A stretch of DNA of 64,000 nt from assembly GCF_035552695.1 (NCBI RefSeq), contig NZ_DASZKT010000230.1:44859-108858 (forward strand), read 5' to 3'. Made by a program: the position numbers and the translations under genes. The notes under the pieces were generated by a model that had not been told where the DNA came from, ran no database searches, and saw only the letters and a list, made by a program, of their open reading frames with translations. The DNA comes from Actinospica sp035552695. GTDB taxonomy: Bacteria > Actinomycetota > Actinomycetes > Streptomycetales > Catenulisporaceae. This document shows, piece after piece, positions 17,801 to 26,570 of this stretch (position 1 is the stretch's first letter; each line of letters starts with the position of its first letter).

Positions 17801-18400
17801 ATGGACTTCGAAGCAGGACCGCGCGGGCTGCCCGCAGAGGCGGCACCCGCGCCCATGCCGGTGAAGATGGTGATCGCCGGGGGATTCGGCGTAGGCAAGA
17901 CCACCGCCGTCGCCGCAGTATCCGACGTACCACCGCTGACCACCGAGGCCGCCATCACGGAGGTGGCGGCGGGGGTCGACGACGTGTCGATGACCCCGAA
18001 CAAGACCACCACCACCGTCGCCATGGACTTCGGCTCGGTGATGCTCGACCCGACGCTGAAGCTGTACCTGTTCGGCACCCCCGGCCAGGACAGATTCGGC
18101 TTCATGTGGGACGACGTCACCGAGGGCGCGCTGGGCGCCCTCGTCGTCGTGGACAGCAGAAGGCTCGAGGACTGCTTCCCCGCGGTCGACTACTTCGAGC
18201 GCCGCACGATGCCCTTCGCCGTGGCGGTCAACAGGTTCGCCGACACCGTCCCGCACCCCCTCGACGCGGTCCGCGAGGCCCTCGACGTGGAATCCGCGGT
18301 CCCCGTCATAGAATTCGACGCCCGCGACTCCGGCTCCGTCCGCGACAGCCTCATCATCGTCCTCGAACTCGCCCTGGCCAGAGCCATGGCGGCGGCGTAG
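17801..18400 (+). CDS. cvnD: Conservon GTPase CvnD (conservon 1)
   Basis: This is the small Ras-like GTPase output of the conservon, 199 residues. The P-loop GGFGVGKTT lies at about residues 27-35. A switch-like TTTTVAMDFG and the G3 motif LFGTPGQDRF follow, then VVVDSRRLEDCFPAVDYFE, and a VAVNRF stretch occupies the usual NKxD position. The lack of a clear NKxD is typical of CvnD proteins. It would be cytoplasmic and membrane-associated through CvnA. The strong hairpin at 18415-18449 ends the operon. Its closest relative in the window is cvnD2 on the opposite strand. Confidence 0.92.
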   Translation: MDFEAGPRGLPAEAAPAPMPVKMVIAGGFGVGKTTAVAAVSDVPPLTTEAAITEVAAGVDDVSMTPNKTTTTVAMDFGSVMLDPTLKLYLFGTPGQDRFGFMWDDVTEGALGALVVVDSRRLEDCFPAVDYFERRTMPFAVAVNRFADTVPHPLDAVREALDVESAVPVIEFDARDSGSVRDSLIIVLELALARAMAAA

Positions 18401-18414
18401 ACCGGAACTGTTCA

Positions 18415-18449
18415 AGCGGGGCCCGGAGCGGATCGCTCCGGGCCCCGCT
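18415..18449 (+). terminator. Terminator hairpin after cvnD1
   Basis: A perfect 16-base stem (AGCGGGGCCCGGAGCG with its complement) closes a GAT loop 15 bases after the cvnD1 stop and is followed by a short T-containing stretch. Confidence 0.85.
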
Positions 18450-18491
18450 GCTTTGCGTGAGCAAAATCGCCGCTCCGCGACTGTCAAAAGC

Positions 18492-18639
18492 GGACCGATT
18501 GGTCTAGAAGTGGCTCGCATCTCGGCAAAGACCATTCAGTCTGACTACGACGCATATTCGCACTTGATTCGAGTCTGAACGGTTGACTTCCCTAGACAGA
18601 TCGGTCTAGGTTGGGGCTGTCGGGTAGACCAACCAGTCT
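18492..18639 (+). promoter_or_regulatory. Array of four AGAC-N6-GTCT operators
   Basis: Four boxes of the form (A/G)GAC-N6-GTCT lie at 18492-18505, 18529-18542, 18594-18607 and 18626-18639. The third sits between and over the -35 and -10 elements of the putative promoter, so binding there should repress. The symmetry suits a TetR-family dimer. No regulator gene is adjacent. Confidence 0.65.
18583..18612 (+). promoter_or_regulatory. Promoter of the short-chain dehydrogenase gene
   Basis: TTGACT (18583-18588) and TAGGTT (18607-18612) are separated by 18 bases, matching a housekeeping sigma-factor promoter. The operator at 18594-18607 occupies the spacer. Confidence 0.55.
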
Positions 18640-18662
18640 GATCCATGAACGGGAGACAAGCC

Positions 18663-19400
18663 ATGACGGAAGCTGTGAACACCCACTCGCCGGGCACCGC
18701 GTTGGTGACGGGGGCGACCTCGGGTATCGGCCGGGCCGTCGCCGTGCGGCTGGCGGAGGACGGCTTCCACGTCCTCGTGCACGGACGGGACGCCGAGCGG
18801 GGCGCCGAGGTCGTGCGGGAGATCGAGAAGAACGGCGGCAGCGCGGCGTTTCTCGGCGCCGATCTGGCGGACGTCCATGCGATCGATCAGGTCGCGGCGG
18901 CCGCGAGCGAGGCCGAGGTCGTGGTCAACAACGCCGGGTTCGCCTGGTTCGGCCCCACCCCGGAGTTGACGCCGGAGACCTTCGACGCCCTCTTCGCCGC
19001 CAACGTGCGCTCCGCTTACTTCCTGGTGGCCGCGCTCGCACCGAAGATGGCCGAACGAGGCCGCGGCAACATCATCAACGTCGGCAGCATGGCCGGGCAG
19101 ATCGGCCTGCCGGCGGGCGCCGCATACGGCGCGACCAAGGCGGCGCTGGCCGCGCTCACCCGCGCGTGGGCCGCCGAGTTCAGCCCGCGCGGCGTGCGGG
19201 TCAACACCATCGCGCCCGGACCGGTGTACACCGGTGGTGCGGCAAGGGAGAGGACCACGGCGACCGGCAAGACCACGCTGCTCGCGCGCGCCGCGGAGGC
19301 CGAGGAGATCGCGGGTGTGATCTCGTTCCTCGCGTCGCCGGCTTCCGGGTACGTTACCGGGGCCGTCATTCCCGCCGACGGCGGGCGCACCGCCGTCTGA
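18663..19400 (+). CDS. Short-chain dehydrogenase/reductase
   Basis: This 245-residue classical SDR oxidoreductase has the cofactor loop TGATSGIG near the N-terminus and VVNNAG in the middle. The catalytic serine is in INVGSMAG, the YxxxK pair is in YGATK, and the protein ends in FLASPASGYVTGAVIPADGG. HGRDAERG after the second strand suggests NADP preference. ATG 18663 is chosen over ATG 18645 because GGGAGA precedes only the former and the upstream start falls next to an operator. The substrate is unknown. The four-box operator array implies tight ligand-induced control. The DUF427 gene follows after 31 bases, probably in the same transcript. Confidence 0.9.
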   Translation: MTEAVNTHSPGTALVTGATSGIGRAVAVRLAEDGFHVLVHGRDAERGAEVVREIEKNGGSAAFLGADLADVHAIDQVAAAASEAEVVVNNAGFAWFGPTPELTPETFDALFAANVRSAYFLVAALAPKMAERGRGNIINVGSMAGQIGLPAGAAYGATKAALAALTRAWAAEFSPRGVRVNTIAPGPVYTGGAARERTTATGKTTLLARAAEAEEIAGVISFLASPASGYVTGAVIPADGGRTAV

Positions 19401-19431
19401 CGTCGTCTCAACCATTCAGGAGCATACGATC

Positions 19432-19812
19432 ATGACGAACCCCGAGCCCAAGATCCCCGGGCCCGACCACCGGATCACCATCGAGGACACCGGCCGGCGC
19501 GTGCTGGCGCGCGTCGGGGCCGTTGTTGTGGCCGATACGACCAGGGCCCTGACACTCCGCGAGGCCGACCACCCGCCGGTGCGCTACATCCCGCTCGAAG
19601 ACGTCGACCCGGGCCTGTCGGCCCCGTCCGAGACGCACACATACTGCCCGTACAAGGGCGACGCGTCGTACTACAGCATCGCTCTGCCCGACGACGGTTC
19701 ACTGACCGACGCGGTGTGGACCTACCGCGAGTCGTACGCGGCCGTCGCGTCCATCGCCAATCACGTCGCGTTCTACACCGACCGTGTGCAAGTCACCACT
19801 GAGCCCGCGTGA
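19432..19812 (+). CDS. DUF427 protein
   Basis: This 126-residue member of the DUF427 family, of unknown function, contains the signature THTYCPYKGDASYY and the downstream WTYRESYAAVASIANHVAFY. Such proteins are small soluble beta-rich domains often found beside oxidoreductases. ATG 19432 follows AGGAG at a good spacing. The 31-base distance to the SDR gene indicates co-regulation. No function can be inferred beyond that association. Confidence 0.85.
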   Translation: MTNPEPKIPGPDHRITIEDTGRRVLARVGAVVVADTTRALTLREADHPPVRYIPLEDVDPGLSAPSETHTYCPYKGDASYYSIALPDDGSLTDAVWTYRESYAAVASIANHVAFYTDRVQVTTEPA

Positions 19813-19893
19813 GCATGAATCGTCACCGAATCTCGACGCGCCGACTTCGGCGGTTTCGGTGTGTTCCCGGGTCGCGGCGAGTATCAAGGAACT

Positions 19894-21468
19894 ATGACCA
19901 CCTTCGAGGCCTCACGCCGATCGCCACTGCCGCACGCCGAGATCCTGGGACCCGTCGATCCCGCCGAGACCGCACTCGTCACCCTGTTCCTACGGCGGCG
20001 GGCGCCGCTGCCGGAGCCGGGGACCCTCGTGCTCACCCGTGAGGAGTTGCGGGACTGGCACGGGGCGGATCCGGCGGAGCTCGAGCGGGTGCGGGCGGAG
20101 GTGGAGCGCCTCGGGTTGCGCGTGCTGAGCGCGGATGCCGGGTCGCGGCGGATCCAGGTCGAGGGGACCGTCGGGCGGCTCTCGGAGATCTTCGGGGTCG
20201 AGCTGCAGCAGGCTCGTCACCCGGCGGCCTCCGAGCACGCGGACGCGGGCGTCTTCCGGTACCGCACCGGTGAACTGACACTGCCGGAGGCGATCCGCGA
20301 CGTGACGGTCGCGGTGCTGGGCCTGGACACGCGGCCGCAGGCCAGGCCGCATTTCCGGCGGCACAAGAAGCAGGCGGCGTCGGTCTCGTACACGCCGCTG
20401 CAGGTGGGGGCCGCGTATCAGTTCCCTGCGGGGTACGACGGCGCCGGGCAGGGGATCGCGCTCATCGAGCTCGGCGGCGGGTACAGCGATGCCAACCTGA
20501 CGCAGTACTTCCAGTCCGTCGGCGTGACGGCGCCTCAGGTCACGGCGGTGCCGGTGGACGGCGGCTCGAACTCTCCGACGGGCACGGCGGACGGTCCGGA
20601 CGGCGAGGTGCAGCTGGACATCGAGGTGGCCGGGGCGCTCGCGCCGGGCGCCGCGATCACGGTGTACTTCGCGCCGAACACGGACCAGGGCTTCACGGAC
20701 GCGGTGACCGACGCCGCGCACGCCACGCCGACGCCTACGGTGATCTCGATCAGCTGGGGCGGCACCGAGGATTCGTGGGCCGCGCAGTCGGTGCAGGCGC
20801 TCGACGCGGCGTGCGCGGACGCGGTCGCGCTCGGCGTGACGGTGACGGTCGCCGCCGGTGACAGCGGTTCGACCGACGGGGCCACGGACGGCAAGCAGCA
20901 CTGCGACTTCCCGGCGTCCAGCCCGAACACCCTCGCGTGCGGCGGCACCACGCTCGCCCTCGACAGCAGCGGCGCCATCTCCTCGGAGACCGTCTGGAAC
21001 GACCAGAACGGTTCGGCGACCGGCGGCGGGGTCAGCACCTTGTACCCGGTGCCGAGCTGGCAGGCCGGGGCGGGCGTGCCGGGCAACGTCGACACCGGAA
21101 AGACCGGCCGCGGCGTGCCGGACGTCGCGGGCAACGCGGATCCGGCGAGCGGGTACCAGGTTCTGGTCGACGGCACGTCCACGGTCGTCGGCGGCACCAG
21201 TGCCGTGGCGCCGTTGTGGGCCGCGCTGGTGGCCCGGCTCGCCCAGCAGGCCGGGAAGAAGCTGGGACTGCTGCAGACGGTGCTCTACGAGGGTGCGAAG
21301 CCCGGCGCCGTGCAGACCGGCTTCCGGGACGTCACCTCGGGCGGCAACGGCGCGTACACGGCCGGGCCCGGATGGGACGCGTGCACCGGACTGGGTACGC
21401 CGGACGGCGCGACGCTGCCGAGCCTGTTCGGTACCGGCGGGACTGCGAAGACGATCACCGAGTCCTGA
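19894..21468 (+). CDS. Sedolisin (S53) serine-carboxyl peptidase, pro-kumamolisin type
   Basis: This 524-residue acid-active endopeptidase relative has a pro-domain at residues 1 to about 150. The catalytic Glu/Asp pair is in GEVQLDIEV (E238, D242), the oxyanion aspartate is D323 in AAGDSGS, and the nucleophile is S436 in GGTSAVAP. A GDS-like calcium site is likely near the C-terminal RDVTSGGNGAY. No N-terminal signal peptide is visible from ATG 19894 (RBS AAGGA), so export would be non-classical or the enzyme may act inside the cell. It stands alone, with a hairpin after it. Confidence 0.92.
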   Translation: MTTFEASRRSPLPHAEILGPVDPAETALVTLFLRRRAPLPEPGTLVLTREELRDWHGADPAELERVRAEVERLGLRVLSADAGSRRIQVEGTVGRLSEIFGVELQQARHPAASEHADAGVFRYRTGELTLPEAIRDVTVAVLGLDTRPQARPHFRRHKKQAASVSYTPLQVGAAYQFPAGYDGAGQGIALIELGGGYSDANLTQYFQSVGVTAPQVTAVPVDGGSNSPTGTADGPDGEVQLDIEVAGALAPGAAITVYFAPNTDQGFTDAVTDAAHATPTPTVISISWGGTEDSWAAQSVQALDAACADAVALGVTVTVAAGDSGSTDGATDGKQHCDFPASSPNTLACGGTTLALDSSGAISSETVWNDQNGSATGGGVSTLYPVPSWQAGAGVPGNVDTGKTGRGVPDVAGNADPASGYQVLVDGTSTVVGGTSAVAPLWAALVARLAQQAGKKLGLLQTVLYEGAKPGAVQTGFRDVTSGGNGAYTAGPGWDACTGLGTPDGATLPSLFGTGGTAKTITES

Positions 21469-21481
21469 TACAGAACCCGGC

Positions 21482-21535
21482 GCAAGCGGATACCCGCCCG
21501 GCCTTGTCGATGCAGGGTCGGGCGGGCGCTTGTGC
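21482..21535 (+). terminator. Hairpin after the S53 peptidase gene
   Basis: CCCGCCCG (21493-21500) pairs with CGGGCGGG (21519-21526), and flanking bases extend the pairing. It lies between the convergent peptidase gene and conservon 2. Confidence 0.65.
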
Positions 21536-21579
21536 GGGGACTCCAGGGGCCCGGCGGCTCCTCAGCCGCTCACTGGACC

Positions 21580-22167
21580 TCAGCCGCTCACCGTCGCGGT
21601 GGCCCTGCCCGCGTGGTGGCGGCCGGCGTGTTCGACGAGCGTGATGAGCACCTCCTTGACCGACGCGCGTTCCCGGGCGTCACAGGTGATCACCGGGGTG
21701 CCCGGGTCCAGGTCGAGGGCGGTGGCCACGGCGTCGGGGTCGAAGTGGCGGGCGTCCTCGAACTCGTTGAGCGCCACCAGGAACGGCACGCCGCGCCGCT
21801 CGAAGTAGTCCACCGCGGGGAAGCAGTCGGCCAGCCGCCGGGTGTCCGCGAGCACGATCGCGCCGAGGGCGCCCTGTGCTAGCTCGTCCCACAGGAACCA
21901 GAAGCGGTCCTGACCCGGGGTGCCGAACAGGTACAGCGCCAGGTCCTCGCGCAGCGAGATGCGGCCGAAGTCCATCGCCACGGTCGTGGTCGACTTCCCC
22001 GCTACTCCGTCGGTGTGGTCGATGCCGAGACCGGCGGTCGTCATCGCCTCCTCGGTGCGCAGCGGCCTTATCTCGCTCACCGCGCCGACCAGGGTCGTCT
22101 TGCCGACGCCGAAACCGCCGGCCACCAGGATCTTCAGCGCCACGAAGCTAGAGCGCGCGGAGTCCAT
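21580..22167 (-). CDS. cvnD: Conservon GTPase CvnD (conservon 2)
   Basis: This is the 195-residue Ras-like GTPase of the second conservon. The P-loop GGFGVGKTT, switch region STTTVAMDFG and LFGTPGQDRFWFLWDEL are very like cvnD1, as is RRLADCFPAVDYFERR. A VALNEFE stretch occupies the NKxD position. ATG 22167 lies 20 bases inside cvnC2, so the genes are coupled. It is the last gene of a five-gene minus-strand operon and converges on the peptidase gene. Confidence 0.92.
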   Translation of the reverse strand: MDSARSSFVALKILVAGGFGVGKTTLVGAVSEIRPLRTEEAMTTAGLGIDHTDGVAGKSTTTVAMDFGRISLREDLALYLFGTPGQDRFWFLWDELAQGALGAIVLADTRRLADCFPAVDYFERRGVPFLVALNEFEDARHFDPDAVATALDLDPGTPVITCDARERASVKEVLITLVEHAGRHHAGRATATVSG

Positions 22168-22525
22168 TGATCACCTCCTGCAGCAGTCGTTCGTCCGGGA
22201 TGTCCACCGGGCGCACGGGCCGGGTCACCCGGATGTGCCCGTAATCGAGCAGATCGGTCAGGATCACCCGGGTCACCCCGAGCGGCAGGTCCAGGTCGGC
22301 CGCGAGGTCCGCGACCGAGCGCGGCCGGATCCGGCACAGCGTGAGCACCGCCGCCTGCTCCGGGCTGAGCATCGGGTCGCGCGACGGGTCGTTCTCCGCG
22401 GTCACCAGCGAGAGCAGGTCGAGCAGCACCGGCGAGGGACGGGCCCGGCCGCGGGTGAGCGCGTAGAGCCGCACGAGCGGCCCCGCCTGCTCGTCGTACC
22501 AGGACGGACGGTCGTTCATCCGCAT
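22148..22525 (-). CDS. cvnC: DUF742 protein CvnC (conservon 2)
   Basis: This 125-residue DUF742 protein has the helix-turn-helix-like core RSVADLAADLDLPLGVTRVIL and the conserved C-terminus RLLQEVINGLRAL, matching the cvnC1 end. The N-terminal WYDEQAGPLVRLYALTRGR block corresponds to the VRPF(L/Y)LTxGR signature. The ATG at 22525 shares one base with the cvnB2 stop (TGATG). Its partner genes fix the identity; molecular function is unproven. Confidence 0.9.
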   Translation of the reverse strand: MRMNDRPSWYDEQAGPLVRLYALTRGRARPSPVLLDLLSLVTAENDPSRDPMLSPEQAAVLTLCRIRPRSVADLAADLDLPLGVTRVILTDLLDYGHIRVTRPVRPVDIPDERLLQEVINGLRAL

Positions 22526-22935
22526 CACGGCGCCTGCGGTTGTCCGTCGCGCGCGGGCACGAACAGGTGCTCGCCCACCTGCTTGACCAGCCGCGCCATC
22601 TCGTAGGCGACCAGGCCGATATCGCACTCGGCCTCGGCGAACACCGCGAGGCAGGCCCCTGATCCGGCGGCGACCACGAACAGGAAGCCGTCGTCGAACT
22701 CGACCATGCTCTGCCGGACCGCGCCCGCCCCGAACTGCCGGGTCGCGCCCTTCGCCAGGCTGTTGAAGCCGCTGGAGACGGCCGCCAGGTGCTCGCGGTC
22801 CTCCCGGCTCAGGTTGCGCGAGGCGGCCATCGCCAGGCCGTCCGTGGACAGGATGACGGCGTGCCTGATCGCGGGCGTGCGCGTGGTCAGTTCGTCGAGC
22901 AGCCAGTTGACCTCGCCGGCCGTGGTTCCGCTCAC
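22525..22935 (-). CDS. cvnB: Roadblock/LC7 protein CvnB (conservon 2)
   Basis: This 136-residue Roadblock/LC7 protein contains AVILSTDGLAMAAS, HLAAVSSGFNSLAKGA, FLFVVAAGSGACLAVFA and IGLVAYEMARLV, all standard for CvnB. The GTG at 22935 overlaps the cvnA2 stop (GTGA). It is closer to the common form of the family than cvnB1 because it lacks the longer N-terminus. It presumably binds CvnA and CvnD at the membrane. Confidence 0.92.
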   Translation of the reverse strand: MSGTTAGEVNWLLDELTTRTPAIRHAVILSTDGLAMAASRNLSREDREHLAAVSSGFNSLAKGATRQFGAGAVRQSMVEFDDGFLFVVAAGSGACLAVFAEAECDIGLVAYEMARLVKQVGEHLFVPARDGQPQAP

Positions 22936-25466
22936 CGGGCGTCTTCCCCTCTCGGATCGTGCTCGTCCGCCGCCGCGTCCGCCGCGGGGGTCTGGGTCTC
23001 GGCGGGGCCGTCGGCCCGGCCCTGGGTGAAGCCGCGCTGGAACGCGGACATCGTGGCCCGATACTGCTCTGGCGAACGCGGCGGCCGCAGGGTCTGCGGC
23101 GCCTCGCCGGTGTCCGACGCGGGGTCGGCGGACGGCCGGGGCGGGGGCTCGGCGCGCAGCTGCGGCGCCAGGTTCGCCTGCCGGACCCGGCGCGGCAGGC
23201 CGTCCGGGCCGAGCGCCGACAGGTCGAGGCCGCCGACGTCGAAGGCATGCGATGCGTCGGCGCCGAGCCCGTCGAAGGCCTGCGGCCGCACGGTCTCCGA
23301 GACGCGGGTGTGCCCGTTGGTGTGCGGGACGCTCACCGCCTCCGCGAGCGGCTGCGGCGGGACGAGCCCGGCGTGCGCCGTCGGGGCGGGGAGCCCGGGT
23401 GCCGGAAGCAGCGTGCGCGGACCGCCGATCCGCTGCGCGCCGCCGAGCTCGTTCAGCGCCACCGGCGCGTCGCCGGACTCGCCGGGACTCTGCATCACGC
23501 CGCTCGGGATCAGCACCACGGCCGTGATCCCGCCGTACGCCGAGGCGCACAGGCTCACCCGGATCTCGTGCCGCCGCGCGAGCCGGGAGACCACGAACAG
23601 GCCGAGCCGGTCGCTGTCGAACAGGTCGTCGCCGCTGGACTCGCCGATCCGCCGGTTCGCCTCGCGCAGCGCCTCCGGGCTCATGCCGAGGCCGCGGTCC
23701 TCGATTTCGATCGCGAAGCCGGAGCCGACCGGCTCGCCGCCGACCACGACGCGGGTGTGCGGCGGCGAGAACGAGGTGGCGTTCTCGATCAGCTCGGCCA
23801 GCAGGTGCGTCAGGTCGGCCACGACCGGGCCGAGCACCCGGGCCCGCGGCATCCGGCGCACCTCGACCCGCGGGTAGTCCTCGGCCTCGGCGGCGGCGGC
23901 GCGCACCACGTCGGTCAGGTCCACCGGGTGCCGCCAGGCGCGGCCGGGCGTCGCGCCGGACAGGATGATCAGGCCCTCGGCGTGCCGCCGCATGCGGGTG
24001 GCCAGGTGGTCGAGCCGGAACAGGTCCTCGAGGTGGTCCGGCTCCTCGATGCGCCGTTCCATCGCGTCCAGCAGCGCGAGCTGGCGGTGCACCAGCACCT
24101 GGCTGCGCCGGGCCAGGTTGAGGAAGACCCCGGACACGCCCGACACCAGCTCGGCGCGCTCCACGGCGGCCTGCATGGCGGCGCGGGAGGCGACGGCCAG
24201 CGCGTCGGCCACCTGGCCGAGCTCGCCCGCCTCCGGGTCCAGCGGCGGCGCCTGCTGCTGCGGCACGACGGTCTGCCCGGCCCGCAGCTTCGCCATCGTC
24301 TCCGGCAGCCGCCGCCCGGCGAGGTCGAGCGCGTAGTCACGCAGCCCGACCAGGTCGGTCACCAGCCTCCGGCCGATGCCCACCGAGATCAGCAGGCTGA
24401 TGACGAGGGCGAACAGGCCGAGCAGGACGCCGAAGCCGGAACCGGTCGTCAGCAGCCTGCCGTACGGATTGCTGGCGGCGGGAATGGACGCGGTCCGCTC
24501 CGCCGAGTCGATGTCGGAGAGCACGGTCGGCGCCAGCGAGTCCCAGGCCCGCGCCGGGGCCGCGTTGTCCGCGTTCGAGCCGGGACCCGCCACCACCACG
24601 GCGTTCTGCAGGGCCGTCAGCGACTGGCCGGTCACGCTCGCCGTCGGGTCGGCCACGCCCATCGAGGCCTGACGCAGGTACGAGCGCTCGGCGTAGACGG
24701 CGCCGACGAACGCCGGGTACGCGGCGGCGCTCAGCGAGCCGGAGACGTGCATGCCGCCGAGCAGGGCGTCCTGCAGGGCCAGCTGCTCGTGCGCCTCGGA
24801 CAGGTACACCGCGGCCTGGGCGGTCGACGACGCTCCCGGGATCCCGGCGACCGTGGCCTGCACGTCGAACGCGTCGGCGATGGCCGTGGCGTACGCGTTG
24901 TTCGCGTCGGCGACGGACAGCGAGCGGCCGAGGATCCCGGCGCGGATCGCGGTCAGCGAGTCCATAGCCTTCGTGGTCGCCGCGAACCGTGCGGCCAGTT
25001 GCGGACTCAGATCGGCGGCCGCGGCGGCGGACTGCTCGATTCCGAGCCGCAGCGTCGCCTCGGCGGCCCGCGACGACGTTATCCGGGCATTGAGGTTGGT
25101 CGGCGCGGCGCCGGTCACGGCGAGGTAGGAGTCGGCCTCCGAGCGCTCCTGCTGCAGGGCCACGACCGTGCCGTCGAGCGGCATGGAGACCGCGGAGTCC
25201 AGCGTCCGCAGCTGGGACTGGTTGTACGCGGCGCTGATCGTGTTCACGGCCGCGATGCCCCAGAGCGCGGTCAGCGACACCACGGGCAGCGCGAGCAGGC
25301 TGACGATCCGGGCGCGGACCGTGCGCGGCGTGAAGCCGAAGCCGCGCCGCGGTGCGAGGCGCGCGGCCGGCGGCGGGGGATCGACCGGGCGGCGGTGCGC
25401 GGCGCGTCGGGACCGGCGGGGATCGGCGGGGGTCTCGGTGATCGAGGCGGCGGTCTGCGTCGTCAT
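22932..25466 (-). CDS. cvnA: Conservon sensor kinase-like protein CvnA (conservon 2)
   Basis: This 844-residue membrane sensor has a first helix at about 51-75, a periplasmic helical nitrate-sensor-like domain, a second helix at about 340-365 and a HAMP-like segment. The HATPase domain has the N-box ELIENAT near 558 and GLGMSPEALREAN after it. A Pro-rich tail of about 150 residues follows. ATG 25466 overlaps the stop of the MHYT gene (ATGA), so the sensor pair is translated together. The absence of an obvious phospho-acceptor histidine would fit CvnA proteins acting without classical phosphotransfer; I did not resolve that residue. Confidence 0.9.
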   Translation of the reverse strand: MTTQTAASITETPADPRRSRRAAHRRPVDPPPPAARLAPRRGFGFTPRTVRARIVSLLALPVVSLTALWGIAAVNTISAAYNQSQLRTLDSAVSMPLDGTVVALQQERSEADSYLAVTGAAPTNLNARITSSRAAEATLRLGIEQSAAAAADLSPQLAARFAATTKAMDSLTAIRAGILGRSLSVADANNAYATAIADAFDVQATVAGIPGASSTAQAAVYLSEAHEQLALQDALLGGMHVSGSLSAAAYPAFVGAVYAERSYLRQASMGVADPTASVTGQSLTALQNAVVVAGPGSNADNAAPARAWDSLAPTVLSDIDSAERTASIPAASNPYGRLLTTGSGFGVLLGLFALVISLLISVGIGRRLVTDLVGLRDYALDLAGRRLPETMAKLRAGQTVVPQQQAPPLDPEAGELGQVADALAVASRAAMQAAVERAELVSGVSGVFLNLARRSQVLVHRQLALLDAMERRIEEPDHLEDLFRLDHLATRMRRHAEGLIILSGATPGRAWRHPVDLTDVVRAAAAEAEDYPRVEVRRMPRARVLGPVVADLTHLLAELIENATSFSPPHTRVVVGGEPVGSGFAIEIEDRGLGMSPEALREANRRIGESSGDDLFDSDRLGLFVVSRLARRHEIRVSLCASAYGGITAVVLIPSGVMQSPGESGDAPVALNELGGAQRIGGPRTLLPAPGLPAPTAHAGLVPPQPLAEAVSVPHTNGHTRVSETVRPQAFDGLGADASHAFDVGGLDLSALGPDGLPRRVRQANLAPQLRAEPPPRPSADPASDTGEAPQTLRPPRSPEQYRATMSAFQRGFTQGRADGPAETQTPAADAAADEHDPRGEDAR

Positions 25467-26305
25467 CAGCGGGTCGGCTCCTCGGCCAGCGGGCGACGCG
25501 CGGCCGGAGCGGCGGCCGGGGCGGGGGCGGCGGCACTGGCGTCGGGGCTGGCGGGCGCGCCGAGCTGCGCGGACCGGCCGGTGTCCGACAGGCCGACATA
25601 GGCAGCCGTCAGGAAGAGGTAGGAGCCGAGCCCGACGGTCAGCGGGAAGATGAAGTCCATCGCCGTCGCGCCGGACGGCGGAGGCGCCCCGGGGTCCACC
25701 AGCACGCGGACCGCGGCCATGCCGGTGTAGTGCATCGCGCTCACCGCGATGCCCATCACCAGGCTGGCGCCGAGCGAGGCGAGCGGATTGTGGATCGTCA
25801 GCGAGGCCCAGAGCGCCGCGGTGGCGGCCACCGTCGCGATCACCACCGACGCGCCCACCTCCCAGTCGGCGTAGTGGATGACGCCGTCGATGTGCACCGC
25901 CGACATGCCGATGTAGTGCATCGCGGCCACGCCGAAACCGGTCGCGAGCCCGCCGCCGAGCAGCGCGCTCGGCTTGCCGTCGCCGTGCGCCACGACGAAG
26001 ACCCCGACCCCGACGACGACGATCGCCACGATCAGGCTGAGCAGGGTGAGCGGCACGTTGTAGCGGACCTGGGTGCCGACCACGGCGAAGCCCAGCATCG
26101 CGACGAAGTGCATGGTCCAGATGCCGGTGCCGATCGCGATGGCCGCCGAGATCAGCCAGTTGCGACGGCTGTGCCGGTCCGGGGCGTGCACCGCGCGCAG
26201 CGTGGCGCGCAGCCCGAGGGCGCCGCCGACGCAGGCCATCAGGTACGACAGCACCGGGGTCAGCCAGCCGAAGCCCGTCTCGCTGATCATCCCCATCGAG
26301 CCCAT
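25466..26305 (-). CDS. MHYT-domain integral membrane sensor heading conservon 2
   Basis: This 279-residue seven-helix MHYT protein has three copies of the motif (MHFVAML, MHYIGMS, MHYTGMA). The methionine/histidine pairs are proposed to bind copper and to sense oxygen, CO or NO. No cytoplasmic output domain is attached; only a Pro/Ala-rich tail follows the last helix. ATG 26305 follows AAGGGG. The ATGA overlap with cvnA2 makes it the first gene of a five-gene operon, so it probably supplies a gas or metal input to the conservon. That link is inference. Confidence 0.92.
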   Translation of the reverse strand: MGSMGMISETGFGWLTPVLSYLMACVGGALGLRATLRAVHAPDRHSRRNWLISAAIAIGTGIWTMHFVAMLGFAVVGTQVRYNVPLTLLSLIVAIVVVGVGVFVVAHGDGKPSALLGGGLATGFGVAAMHYIGMSAVHIDGVIHYADWEVGASVVIATVAATAALWASLTIHNPLASLGASLVMGIAVSAMHYTGMAAVRVLVDPGAPPPSGATAMDFIFPLTVGLGSYLFLTAAYVGLSDTGRSAQLGAPASPDASAAAPAPAAAPAARRPLAEEPTR

Positions 26306-26570
26306 GGCACCCCTTCGTGGTCTTTTCGTTATCCGTGGCAGACCCCGACGATGGCACGGGGCGCTACCTCCCCGCGGGTTTTTCCCTTAACTTTTCCTGA
26401 TCTTGGGCGTAGAACGAATGATCACTGGTGCGGCCATGGGAGAGCCCTGTGTGCCCGGAGCATGACGTTCGGTGAGTTTTCCGGACGCGGCCGGGCAGTT
26501 TCGAACATTGATACGGAGGTGGCGCGGGAGGCGCGCCGTGGCGCAAGGAACCGACGGTGCGTCGGAAAAA

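Noticed and set aside
26551..26565. CCGAC-GGTGC-GTCGG hairpin followed by A-run as terminator of the hypothetical gene
   Set aside because: For the minus-strand transcript the T-run precedes the stem, so it is not a standard terminator; support is too weak.
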